A stretch of 11,397 nt of DNA from positions 1-11,397 of the forward strand of contig JAHEHQ010000051.1 in NCBI GenBank assembly GCA_024644505.1. The letters run 5' to 3'. Origin of the DNA: Gammaproteobacteria bacterium (GTDB lineage: Bacteria; Pseudomonadota; Gammaproteobacteria; Chromatiales; Chromatiaceae). The position numbers were made by a program, and so were the translations under genes. The notes below the pieces were generated by a model. It did no database searches and was not told where the DNA came from. It saw nothing but the letters and a program-made list of their open reading frames with translations. Below, in pieces: positions 1 to 6,598 of the stretch (within the stretch, counting starts at the first letter, position 1; each line of letters starts with the position of its first letter).

Positions 1-1
1 C

Positions 2-331
2 AAGGATGACGAGGGTTATCTGCTCGTCGTGGTGCCATCCGACTATCATGTCGACCTGGACTCGCTGCGCAGGTTTCTTGGCCAGCCCGTCGAACTGGCC
101 ACCGAAGAGGAACTCGGCGGCCTGTTCCCGGATTGTGAACTCGGGGCCGTCCCGCCTCTGGGTCATGCCTACGGTATCAAGACCATCTGGGACCCCAAAA
201 CGACCCTTGGCAGCGAGAGGCAGGTCTATTTCGAAGCAGGGGACCACCTGCACCTGGTCAGGGTATCCGGTGAAAAATTCCATGAACTGATGGCGCCCGC
301 CGACCGGGGTAAATTCAGCTATCACGTCTGA
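2..331 (+). CDS. YbaK/EbsC-type aminoacyl-tRNA deacylase, C-terminal part
   Basis: The reading frame is open from the window edge to a TGA, so the start and N-terminal part lie to the left; 109 residues are visible. The pattern of an acidic/cysteine turn, GAVPPLGHAYG, an aspartate (IWD) and a late VYFEAGDHLHLV strand is that of the YbaK/ProX editing domain. These proteins hydrolyse mischarged aminoacyl-tRNAs (for example Cys- or Ala-tRNAPro) in trans in the cytoplasm. The catalytic lysine of the family is expected in the missing N-terminal part, so activity cannot be judged. The gene converges on the LplT-like transporter with only 15 bases between the stop codons and no convincing terminator hairpin there. 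Family assignment is fairly safe; the substrate is unknown. Confidence 0.75.
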   Translation, partial: KDDEGYLLVVVPSDYHVDLDSLRRFLGQPVELATEEELGGLFPDCELGAVPPLGHAYGIKTIWDPKTTLGSERQVYFEAGDHLHLVRVSGEKFHELMAPADRGKFSYHV

Positions 332-346
332 ACCGGCAGGGCCTGT

Positions 347-1621
347 TTAAAGTTTATGGGTGTACCAGGCGGCACCCAGGTTCAGGATGGCCAGACAAAG
401 GAATATCTGGGAGACACTGAATCCCAGGGAGAGCAGCAGTGCACTGGCAATCGCCGACGCCACCATAAAAAGGGCATTCAGTATGTTAACGGCAGAGATG
501 TTCCGTGCGCGGTGTGAAGGTTCGCTGCGTGCCTGCACCATGGCGTTAAGGGGCACAATGTAGATTCCGCCCGACACCGCGATCAGCATGAAATCCATGA
601 GTATGCGCCAGTTTGGCAGGTGTTCCATGAACACCATGGCACTGATCATTTCGCCCCCTCCCGGGGCCACCACATGATGGGTGGCGAAATAGAGATCCAC
701 CCCAAAAACTGACAACGCGAGCGCCCCATAAGGCACGTAGGAGGCATGCACCTCACCCTTCAGCATGAGGTTGCACAGCATCGATCCAATACCGATACCG
801 ACGGAGAAAACCAGCAGCAGCAGGGTGACCAGACTTTCGTCCCCGCCCAGCGCCAGCTTGCCGAAAGTCGGCACCTGCGCGAGAAAAGTCGCGCCCACCA
901 ACCAGAACCAGGAGATCGCGAGAATGGGTGCGAAAATCTCCTTGCGCAGGGCGGTGTACCGGATGATCTTCCAGGTATCGACGATAAAATTCAGGTTTAT
1001 TTCCAACAGCGGTGCGGCCGGCCGGGTGGCGGGAATATGGCGGCTGCAGAACCAGCCCATGGTCGCCACCCCAATGATCAGGATGGAGATGACGAGCGTA
1101 CCCTTCCATGCCAGGATCAAGAGCCCCCCCGCCAGGGTTCCCAGCAGTATGGCGAGGAAGGTTGACGCCTGAATCAACCCGTTGCCGCCGATCAGTTCGT
1201 CCCGGCGCAGGTGGTCCGGCAGGATGCCGTACTTCAGAGGCCCGAAAAAAGCGGACTGGGTGCCCATGAGAAACAGCAGGAGCATGAGCGCCGGCACGCT
1301 CTGCAGATAGAAGCCCAGCGCTGCACCGCACATGAGCAGGACCTCAACCAGCTTTACGATCCGGATGATACGGGATTTGTCGTACTTGTCCGCAAACTGG
1401 CCGGCCATGGCCGAGAACAACAGAAAAGGAAGAATAAAGATCCCGGCAGCCGCGGTCACCAACAGCCTGGCATCCATACCCGACTGTTCGGCGAGCACGA
1501 AGGTGATGAGAACGACCAGGGCGTTCTTGAACAAATTATCGTTGAACGCGCCCAGGGCCTGCGTCAGGAACAGGGGCAGAAATCGCCGGGTTCCCAACAG
1601 TGTGAACTGGCTGTGAAACAT
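347..1621 (-). CDS. lplT: LplT-like lysophospholipid transporter, MFS family
   Basis: This 424-residue, very hydrophobic protein looks like a 12-helix major facilitator. The N-terminus carries the QALGAFNDNLFKNAL signature (about residues 21-35), typical of LplT and of the MFS half of Aas-type fusion proteins. A motif-A-like loop, GQFADKYDKSR, lies at about 74-84, and TQSAFFGPLKYGILPDHL follows at about 121-138. LplT flips lysophosphatidylethanolamine across the inner membrane so that Aas can re-acylate it. Here the ORF ends after the last helix (WYTHKL) and no acyltransferase gene or domain is present. It is the last gene of the minus-strand run, starting 10 bases after the HIT-family gene stops, with a short AAGAG just before the ATG. 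The family is clear; the lipid substrate is inferred from homologues. Confidence 0.8.
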   Translation of the reverse strand: MFHSQFTLLGTRRFLPLFLTQALGAFNDNLFKNALVVLITFVLAEQSGMDARLLVTAAAGIFILPFLLFSAMAGQFADKYDKSRIIRIVKLVEVLLMCGAALGFYLQSVPALMLLLFLMGTQSAFFGPLKYGILPDHLRRDELIGGNGLIQASTFLAILLGTLAGGLLILAWKGTLVISILIIGVATMGWFCSRHIPATRPAAPLLEINLNFIVDTWKIIRYTALRKEIFAPILAISWFWLVGATFLAQVPTFGKLALGGDESLVTLLLLVFSVGIGIGSMLCNLMLKGEVHASYVPYGALALSVFGVDLYFATHHVVAPGGGEMISAMVFMEHLPNWRILMDFMLIAVSGGIYIVPLNAMVQARSEPSHRARNISAVNILNALFMVASAIASALLLSLGFSVSQIFLCLAILNLGAAWYTHKL

Positions 1622-1631
1622 CTCTTATTCG

Positions 1632-2690
1632 CTATGCCGAGAGGGATACACGGGACAGTTCAGATTCAAGATCTCCCTTATCGAGGCGCTCAAAATCCTC
1701 CCGGGAGAACAGGGTGAACCCCCCTGCAAGTTCATACCAGGCGATACCGCCCACCCATTTCGCATGATCATGGCTGCCCTGTTTTTTTCTTGGGAGACAA
1801 TAGACCCGATCCGGAAGATAGATCAGATTGTAGCTGGTCCCGCTGTCATGCAAACCGGAAATCTGTTGCCAGGCCTCGGCGGGCGAGTTAAAACCGTGGC
1901 AGGAAACCGGGTACGCCTCGCCGCCACCGTTGTGGCGCCAGCGGGAATCTGCCACTGGCAGTGGCCGTTCGCGATGAAACATCTGAAAATGCAAGTGATT
2001 TATGGAGGCGCAGGCCCCGTAACTGTTATAACCGAAGCCTATACCGGGCAGGGTTCCCGACAGTTCCCCGGTCAACCGCCAAAGGTATTCGTTGTCCCGC
2101 TGCGTAAGCAGCTGGGGTAACTCGTGGCGTGGTTGGGGCACCAGGAGACCATGCAGTTCGATAAAGGGATACTTGTTATAGAACAAGGCCGCATGGCGAC
2201 CCGCCAGCCACCCCTGCCAAAGGATCTCTTTGCGCAGAAAAGGCTTGTTGAAATTGAAATCATCGGCATTGAAAGGGATCGAGATGCCCGGCGCCGAAGA
2301 ATCTGTCAGACGGGCGGGGCGCAGTGAGCGCAACGGATTGTACTGCAACTCCCAACAGCCCGCCTGGCGGTATTCCGTGGCGGAGAGTTTCTCAAAACCC
2401 AGAGCAAGGAGCTTCCGAAAAACCTGCAGATCGTCCTGCGCATCGTCCAGTACCAGCCCCGCCCGGACTCGTGCACCCATACTGCAGGCGAAACGGTTGA
2501 ACCCGGTTGCAAGCGGTTCACGCAGGGCATCCCAAAGATGCTGCTCACTGGCAGCGTTGGCCAATGCCAGAATGAAGGTCCCCAGTTCGTCGTATTGGGT
2601 CAGAAGATCCGATAATCCCGTCTCGAAGGCGCTCCGCAACGCCCCCGGAGAGGAAAACAGCGGCGCCGTTATGGGTGAATCCGCGCGCAA
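1632..2690 (-). CDS. HIT-superfamily GDP-hexose phosphorylase-like protein
   Basis: This 352-residue soluble protein has a HIT triad-type motif NHLHFQ at residues 231-236, inside GYNSYGACASINHLHFQ. That segment closely resembles the active site of plant and animal GDP-L-galactose/GDP-D-glucose phosphorylases (VTC2, GDPGP1), which split GDP-hexoses with phosphate through a histidine-guanylyl intermediate. Other family-like segments are FNFNKPFLRKEILW (145-158), where substrate contacts are expected, and FIELHGLLVPQPRHELPQ (176-193), like the HGLLVP strand of ATP adenylyltransferases. The predicted start is TTG; no ATG lies nearby in frame, and only a weak GAG precedes it. The gene begins 3 bases after the permease stop, implying coupling. 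The nucleotide substrate is unknown; an Ap4A or other nucleotidyltransferase role is possible. Homologues are often left as hypothetical. Confidence 0.6.
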   Translation of the reverse strand: MRADSPITAPLFSSPGALRSAFETGLSDLLTQYDELGTFILALANAASEQHLWDALREPLATGFNRFACSMGARVRAGLVLDDAQDDLQVFRKLLALGFEKLSATEYRQAGCWELQYNPLRSLRPARLTDSSAPGISIPFNADDFNFNKPFLRKEILWQGWLAGRHAALFYNKYPFIELHGLLVPQPRHELPQLLTQRDNEYLWRLTGELSGTLPGIGFGYNSYGACASINHLHFQMFHRERPLPVADSRWRHNGGGEAYPVSCHGFNSPAEAWQQISGLHDSGTSYNLIYLPDRVYCLPRKKQGSHDHAKWVGGIAWYELAGGFTLFSREDFERLDKGDLESELSRVSLSA

Positions 2691-2693
2691 ATC

Positions 2694-3803
2694 TCAATCG
2701 CAGCAGCTGCCGTCTTCGCCGGCTTTGCCTTGGGTAAGGTAGCGACGAAAAGGCTTTACGGATGCTATCACGAGGATCAGCAGACTGAGCACCGACAGGA
2801 TCACCGGTAACTCATGCTCACCGGTGCCCGCACCGGCAACGCCCGAGAGCAGGTCGAGGCCCGTGGCACCAATCAGGGTATCGAGCCCGAGACCGAGCAG
2901 GATACTTACGCCACCCACGCCAAACAGATAGGCAAGCAGTGCCCGCCCCCCCAACTCCCGACGCACCAGCGCCAGGCTGGCCAGATTACTGGCCGGGCCA
3001 GCCAGCAGAAACACCAGTACGGTACCTGGTGACACCCCGGCAAACAGCATGGCATGTGCAAGAGGCGTACTGGCGGTGGCACAGACATACATGGGTACGG
3101 AAATGACCATCACCAGCAACATCGCGCCCAGACCACTTCCCCAGCCGGAGAGCATGTCTGGGGGCACCAGCGTCACCACCAGACCCGCCACGGCAATTCC
3201 CACGGCGAGCCACAGCGCCAGATCATCGAGCAGATCGGTGAAGGCGTACTTCAGGCCTTCCAGTGTACGTCTCCAGAGCCCGGGCTGCTGCGTTTCAACG
3301 GTGGTCGGAGTCTGAGGGCGTGCACAGCATGAACCGGAACCGCAATCCTCCGCAGTTCCAAGGCGCACGGTTTCTTCGGGGGCCGATTCCGGGAATACGG
3401 AGGCCTCCGTGCGCCCGACCAGCAGACCGGCTGATATGGCGGAGATGATGGCAGAGACAGGCCGAAGAACGGCCATAAAGGGCCCGAGCAGGACCCAGGA
3501 AAGCGCGACGGAATCCACCCCGGTCTCCGGGGTGGAAATGAGAAACGAGGTGGTGGAGGCGCGGGATGCCCCGGAACGGTGCAACGACATGGCTGCAGGC
3601 AGAGTGCCGCAGGAGCAAAGGGGCAGAGGCGCGCCGATCAACGCCGCCTTGGCAACGGGAGCCAGACCGCTGCCTCCGAGGGGCCATCCAACCAAATCCA
3701 TGGGCAACCAGGCACGGATCAATCCCGCAGCCACCAACCCCAACAGCAGCCAGGGCGCCGAAACCAATGCAAGTTCAAGGGTATTTTCCAGAAAAAGCCC
3801 CAT
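2694..3803 (-). CDS. SO_0444-family Cu/Zn efflux permease
   Basis: This 369-residue inner-membrane protein has a duplicated permease architecture of the DUF318/ArsP-like superfamily. The first half holds PLCSCGTLPA (61-70; Cys63, Cys65) followed by STPETGVDS (about 90-98). The second half holds VPMYVCATAS (236-245; Cys241) and AGPASNLASL (about 268-277). The paired cysteine motifs within membrane segments are the hallmark of the SO_0444 group, annotated as Cu/Zn exporters. The cytoplasmic loop between the halves carries DCGSGSCC (Cys154, 159, 160), and the extreme C-terminus is GSCCD (Cys367, 368); both could be soft-metal ligands. The gene follows yidD by 46 bases and runs almost directly into the HIT-family gene. 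Metal specificity is family knowledge and not shown by the sequence. No MerR- or ArsR-type regulator is in the window. Confidence 0.8.
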   Translation of the reverse strand: MGLFLENTLELALVSAPWLLLGLVAAGLIRAWLPMDLVGWPLGGSGLAPVAKAALIGAPLPLCSCGTLPAAMSLHRSGASRASTTSFLISTPETGVDSVALSWVLLGPFMAVLRPVSAIISAISAGLLVGRTEASVFPESAPEETVRLGTAEDCGSGSCCARPQTPTTVETQQPGLWRRTLEGLKYAFTDLLDDLALWLAVGIAVAGLVVTLVPPDMLSGWGSGLGAMLLVMVISVPMYVCATASTPLAHAMLFAGVSPGTVLVFLLAGPASNLASLALVRRELGGRALLAYLFGVGGVSILLGLGLDTLIGATGLDLLSGVAGAGTGEHELPVILSVLSLLILVIASVKPFRRYLTQGKAGEDGSCCD

Positions 3804-3849
3804 AGGCCTGAGTCTACCACCTGCCGGAGATCAGCGGATAAACAGGCAC

Positions 3850-4089
3850 TCAATTTTCCTTTTCCCGGTGATCCTCAGTGCCCGGGACCGGATCGTATCC
3901 CCCCTCATGAAACGGGTGACAGCGGGAAATACGCTTTATTCCCAGCCAGAGCCCTTTGAGCGAACCGTGCACCTCTATGGCTTCACGGGTGTAGGCAGAA
4001 CAGCTGGGATAGTATCGACAGTGGTTTCCCAGCAGCGGACTGATCAGATAGCTGTAACCGCGAATCAACAGAATCAGCAGTTTTTTCAC
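3850..4089 (-). CDS. yidD: Membrane protein insertion efficiency factor YidD
   Basis: YidD is a small peripheral inner-membrane protein that assists YidC/Sec-dependent insertion. I place the start at the GTG at 4089, giving 79 residues beginning MKKLLILLIRGYSYLISPLL, the usual YidD N-terminus with an amphipathic first helix. An AGGA lies 7 bases upstream of this GTG. The in-frame ATG at 4155 would add 22 atypical residues and has no Shine-Dalgarno sequence. Conserved parts are HCRYYPSCSAY (23-33) and RCHPFHEGGYDPVP (56-69) with three cysteines (24, 30, 57). The gene usually sits between rnpA and yidC; here neither neighbour is present and it heads the metal-permease operon. Identity is very secure; the context is unusual. 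Confidence 0.92.
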   Translation of the reverse strand: MKKLLILLIRGYSYLISPLLGNHCRYYPSCSAYTREAIEVHGSLKGLWLGIKRISRCHPFHEGGYDPVPGTEDHREKEN

Positions 4090-4339
4090 CGGAAATTCCT
4101 GCCAGTACTCCTTCAATGTGATAGTGACAGGTTCAGTGAGCTTGTCAGCGTCCATGGAAACGCTGCGCCCGTCAATATCACGTTGAAGGCGTACCAGGTT
4201 GCATTGTCATCAGACAATACTATAACTTCGAAATGGACAGCGGTAATGCAAAAAGGCAGATCACCCTCCCACCCGACATGAGGCTGGTCCATAATAATGG
4301 TAAGCGCTGGAGTCAGTACGCCTTGGAGCAGGGAAAACA
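4090..4339. promoter_or_regulatory. Divergent intergenic region between yidD and the pentapeptide gene
   Basis: About 250 bases lie between two divergent starts. The stretch is A+T-richer than its surroundings and should carry promoters for both sides. A candidate + strand promoter is TTGCAT (4199-4204), a 16-base spacer and TATAAC (4221-4226). On the minus strand TATAGT (4224-4219) could be an overlapping -10 box with a weak -35, TTACCG, 16 bases upstream. A perfect 5-base inverted repeat, TTGTC-ATCA-GACAA (4204-4217), lies inside the + candidate and could be an operator or chance. I see no convincing small gene here: the short ORFs lack ribosome binding sites or run into real genes. Confidence 0.35.
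4097..4100 (-). promoter_or_regulatory. Ribosome binding site deciding the yidD GTG start
   Basis: AGGA on the minus strand lies 7 bases before the GTG at 4089. The upstream in-frame ATG at 4155 has nothing comparable. Together with the canonical KKLLILLIRGY start of YidD proteins, this favours the GTG. Confidence 0.6.
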
Positions 4340-4696
4340 ATGGATACATCGTCAGAAGCGGAACAGAGCGATATCGATACCCTGTATCAGATGCTTCGGG
4401 AAGGCATGGTCAGGGAATTCAATACGCGCCGGAAAGCCGGCGAGGTGTGTGAACTGAGAGGTACGGACTTACGGGGGCTGGACCTGCGCAACCTCGATGC
4501 CGAAGGACTGGATCTGAGGGACTGTTATCTGCGCCACGCCGACCTGCGGGGCGTGGACCTTAGCCGGGCCATGCTGGAGGGTGCCAGCATCAGCAGTGCC
4601 AAGATCTCCGGCACCTATTTCCCACCGGAGCTGACAGCCGAAGAGATTACACTCTCCCTGGTTCACGGTACCAGAATGAGATACCTCGCGAAATGA
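4340..4696 (+). CDS. Small pentapeptide-repeat protein
   Basis: This 118-residue protein has no signal peptide. Residues 1-36 form a charged, probably helical N-terminus. About 11 pentapeptides follow (roughly 38-92), in an A(D/N)LXX-like register: ELRGT, DLRGL, DLRNL, DAEGL, DLRDC and so on. These should fold into a short right-handed quadrilateral beta-helix. The C-terminal segment YFPPELTAEEITLSLVHGTR (93-112) is not repetitive and ends the coil. Pentapeptide proteins range from DNA-gyrase-protecting DNA mimics to proteins of unknown function. This one has only a few coils and is rich in arginine, so gyrase mimicry is not supported. A GGAG/GGG ribosome site precedes the ATG. The stop overlaps the next start (ATGA), implying translational coupling to the exported DUF4124 protein. 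Confidence 0.8.
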   Translation: MDTSSEAEQSDIDTLYQMLREGMVREFNTRRKAGEVCELRGTDLRGLDLRNLDAEGLDLRDCYLRHADLRGVDLSRAMLEGASISSAKISGTYFPPELTAEEITLSLVHGTRMRYLAK

Positions 4697-5223
4697 TACG
4701 GGCGTTGCGGTGCCGGCTTTTTCCGGGTTTGCTGGCACTTGTATTGGCTTATTCACCCTGCACGGGCTTCGCACAGGGGATATTCAGGTGTACCGCCGCG
4801 GACGGTCAGGTACGCTTTTCCGACAAACCGGCACCGGACGGCAATTGCGAAACGGTCGAAGTGGCTCCGGGACCGGACGAATCCCGGGTGGAAGAGGCCG
4901 TCGAGATAGAAAAGGGCATCAAGGAAAGCGCTGCAGCGCTTGCGGAGGATCGCCACAAACGGGAAGCCGAACGGGAGAAACTGGCTGAGGAGCGGCGCAA
5001 GCAGGAGGAAGAGGAGGAGAAAGCGCGACAACGGCAGGAGGCCGAAGCCCGGGAATACAACAACTGGCGCTATGGCGGCAGCTGGCCCATTTACAGGCCA
5101 TGGCCCGTGCCCCCGATTCATAAACCTTACCCGCCGGGACCGGAGCCCGAGCATCCCATCGAACAACCCGGGCGGCCCAGCCAGTTGAATCCCCCGTTAA
5201 GGTCTGGCGGCATACAGAGGTAG
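4693..5223 (+). CDS. Exported DUF4124 protein with coiled coil and proline-rich tail
   Basis: This 176-residue protein starts with a signal peptide (positive MIRALRCR, a hydrophobic run, and probable cleavage after GFA at about residue 27), so it should act in the periplasm. A DUF4124 domain follows directly (about 29-57), with the typical IFRCTAADGQVRFSDKPAP pattern: an aromatic strand, a D-G turn and FSDKP. Residues 64-122 are almost entirely Glu, Lys, Arg and Ala and should form a long coiled coil. Residues about 129-176 are rich in Pro, Trp and Tyr (WPIYRPWPVPPIHKPYPP) and may bind peptidoglycan or another wall component; that is inference. DUF4124 proteins are common in gammaproteobacteria and have no established function. 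The start overlaps the pentapeptide gene by 4 bases. Confidence 0.82.
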   Translation: MIRALRCRLFPGLLALVLAYSPCTGFAQGIFRCTAADGQVRFSDKPAPDGNCETVEVAPGPDESRVEEAVEIEKGIKESAAALAEDRHKREAEREKLAEERRKQEEEEEKARQRQEAEAREYNNWRYGGSWPIYRPWPVPPIHKPYPPGPEPEHPIEQPGRPSQLNPPLRSGGIQR

Positions 5224-5242
5224 ACGGACCGATACCTTGAGG

Positions 5243-5263
5243 ACCGGGGATTTAGTCCCCGGT
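5243..5263. terminator. Hairpin between convergent genes, possible bidirectional terminator
   Basis: ACCGGGGA and TCCCCGGT form a perfect 8-base-pair stem around the loop TTTAG, 20 bases after the DUF4124 stop. The ureG stop codon lies within the loop. No T-run follows on either strand, so intrinsic termination would be weak. The position at the junction of two converging transcripts is the main argument. A second short inverted repeat, CCCCG-AAT-CGGGG, lies at 5268-5280 in the ureG tail. Confidence 0.4.
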
Positions 5264-5899
5264 AACACCCCGAATCGGGGATCCCGAATCCAGCATACCC
5301 TCGCGCTCGATAAACCTCAGGATCCTGTCCACACCCTCACCCTGCTTAAGATTGCTAAACACCCAGGGACGATCCACCCGCATCCGGTTGGTATCGGCTT
5401 CCATCACCTCGAGGGAGGCGCCGACGTAGGGTGCGAGGTCTATCTTGTTGATCACCAGCAGATCGGAGCGTGTAATGCCCGGCCCTCCCTTGCGGGGAAT
5501 TTTCTCCCCCTCCGCCACGTCGATCACATAGATCGTCAGATCCGCAAGCTCAGGGCTGAAGGTGGCCGAGAGGTTGTCGCCGCCGCTTTCGATGAAAACC
5601 AGGTCCAGACCGGGAAAGCGCTGCTCCAGATCCTCCACCGCGGCAAGATTCATGGATGCGTCCTCACGTATCGCCGTGTGGGGACAGCCGCCCGTCTCCA
5701 CACCGATGATGCGCTCCTCCTGCAATGCCTGGGCCCGCATCAGTATCTTTGCATCCTCCTGGGTGTAGATGTCGTTAGTCACCACCGCAATGCTGTAGCG
5801 ATCCCGAAGTGCCTTGCACAAGACCTCCAGCAAGGCTGTCTTTCCGGATCCCACCGGACCGCCCACACCGATTCGAATTGCCGTTCTTTCAAGAGTCAT
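5252..5899 (-). CDS. ureG: Urease accessory GTPase UreG
   Basis: UreG is the SIMIBI-class GTPase that receives nickel and drives its delivery, with UreD and UreF, to apo-urease in the cytoplasm. The 215-residue protein has the P-loop GGPVGSGKT (13-21), TND (41-43), the nickel-binding CPH motif (72-74) in ETGGCPHTAIRED, ESGGDN (104-109) and the G4 motif NKID (151-154). The N-terminus has no histidine-rich extension, so nickel storage is left to the UreE tail. It is the last gene of the operon, starting 15 bases after the ureF stop. The last codons overlap a GC-rich hairpin region and the tail (GSPIRGVTGD) looks unconserved. The assignment is certain. Confidence 0.98.
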   Translation of the reverse strand: MTLERTAIRIGVGGPVGSGKTALLEVLCKALRDRYSIAVVTNDIYTQEDAKILMRAQALQEERIIGVETGGCPHTAIREDASMNLAAVEDLEQRFPGLDLVFIESGGDNLSATFSPELADLTIYVIDVAEGEKIPRKGGPGITRSDLLVINKIDLAPYVGASLEVMEADTNRMRVDRPWVFSNLKQGEGVDRILRFIEREGMLDSGSPIRGVTGD

Positions 5900-5914
5900 A
5901 GCTGTTTTCCGTGA

Positions 5915-6598
5915 TCAGGACCTGAACAGTCTTGTGTACTGCACCTCGTGACAACTGCTGGCAATCGCCAGTGCCGGCGCAGCCGCGCCGATCTGCTCGT
6001 CGGGCAGATCAAGCGCCTTTTCCATAACGTCCGGAAGGTGCGTACCCAGTTCGAGCAGTACTCGCTGACCCGCCGTCTGCCCGAGGGGTATCAGTTTTAT
6101 GGCAGCCGCAACCTGGTTCTCCAGCCAGCCCCAGGCGTAACCCAGCAGGCAGTCCTTCAGGCTGATACCCCAGTGTGCGGCAGCCAGGGCGAAAGGTGCG
6201 GCCTGGCATTGTGCAATCGACTGCCGCCAGGCGGCAGCCTGATCAACACCAAGATCGATCAGCAGCCTTGTGAGTGCGCGCGCCCGGTTGGTTTCCTCGG
6301 CCCGCAGTTCGCGGGTCTCGCGGCTGGCGTACAACCGCTGCGCCCATTCCCGCAGTTTCGCTTCATCGCTATCGATGGCGGCCTGATAAAGCCGCGATAA
6401 AACAGGAAGTTCCAACCGACCGATCCCATCCTCCATCAAACCGCACAACCAGCTTTCAAGGGTGGCGGGGTCTTTCACCCACCCCTCGGCTACCGCCCAT
6501 TCCAATCCCTGGGAATAGCTGAATGCACCCACCGGCAGCGCCGGGCTGACCAGTTGCATGAGACGCAGCCGCCCGAGCGTCTCAGTGGCAGGATTCAT
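5915..6598 (-). CDS. ureF: Urease accessory protein UreF
   Basis: UreF bridges UreD and UreG in the activation complex and controls the UreG GTPase during metallocentre assembly. I start it at the ATG at 6598, giving 227 residues beginning MNPATETLGRLRLMQLVSPA. The RLRLMQL...LPVGAFSYSQGLEWAV segment is the classical UreF N-terminus. The frame is open to 6763, but the extra 55 residues would lie inside ureE and have no UreF character. The chosen start overlaps the ureE end by 17 bases with a weak GGCAG upstream; an ATG at 6616 is also possible. The C-terminal SSCHEVQYTRLFRS matches the conserved UreF end that contacts UreD. Confidence 0.96.
   Translation of the reverse strand: MNPATETLGRLRLMQLVSPALPVGAFSYSQGLEWAVAEGWVKDPATLESWLCGLMEDGIGRLELPVLSRLYQAAIDSDEAKLREWAQRLYASRETRELRAEETNRARALTRLLIDLGVDQAAAWRQSIAQCQAAPFALAAAHWGISLKDCLLGYAWGWLENQVAAAIKLIPLGQTAGQRVLLELGTHLPDVMEKALDLPDEQIGAAAPALAIASSCHEVQYTRLFRS

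Noticed and set aside
3409..4281. 290-residue + strand ORF across the permease and yidD
   Set aside because: It is antisense to two genes with clear family motifs, has no domain character and is explained by GC-rich codon bias in the opposite strand.
4233..4457. 74-residue + strand ORF before and into the pentapeptide gene
   Set aside because: It overlaps the pentapeptide gene out of frame, and the GGAG-preceded ATG at 4340 explains the coding signal.
4340..4696. Qnr/MfpA-like gyrase-protecting protein
   Set aside because: It has only about 11 short pentapeptides and many arginines, whereas the DNA-mimicking proteins are longer and acidic.
5237..5914. 225-residue + strand ORF opposite ureG
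   Set aside because: It mirrors the whole of ureG, lacks a ribosome site and shows no recognisable motif.
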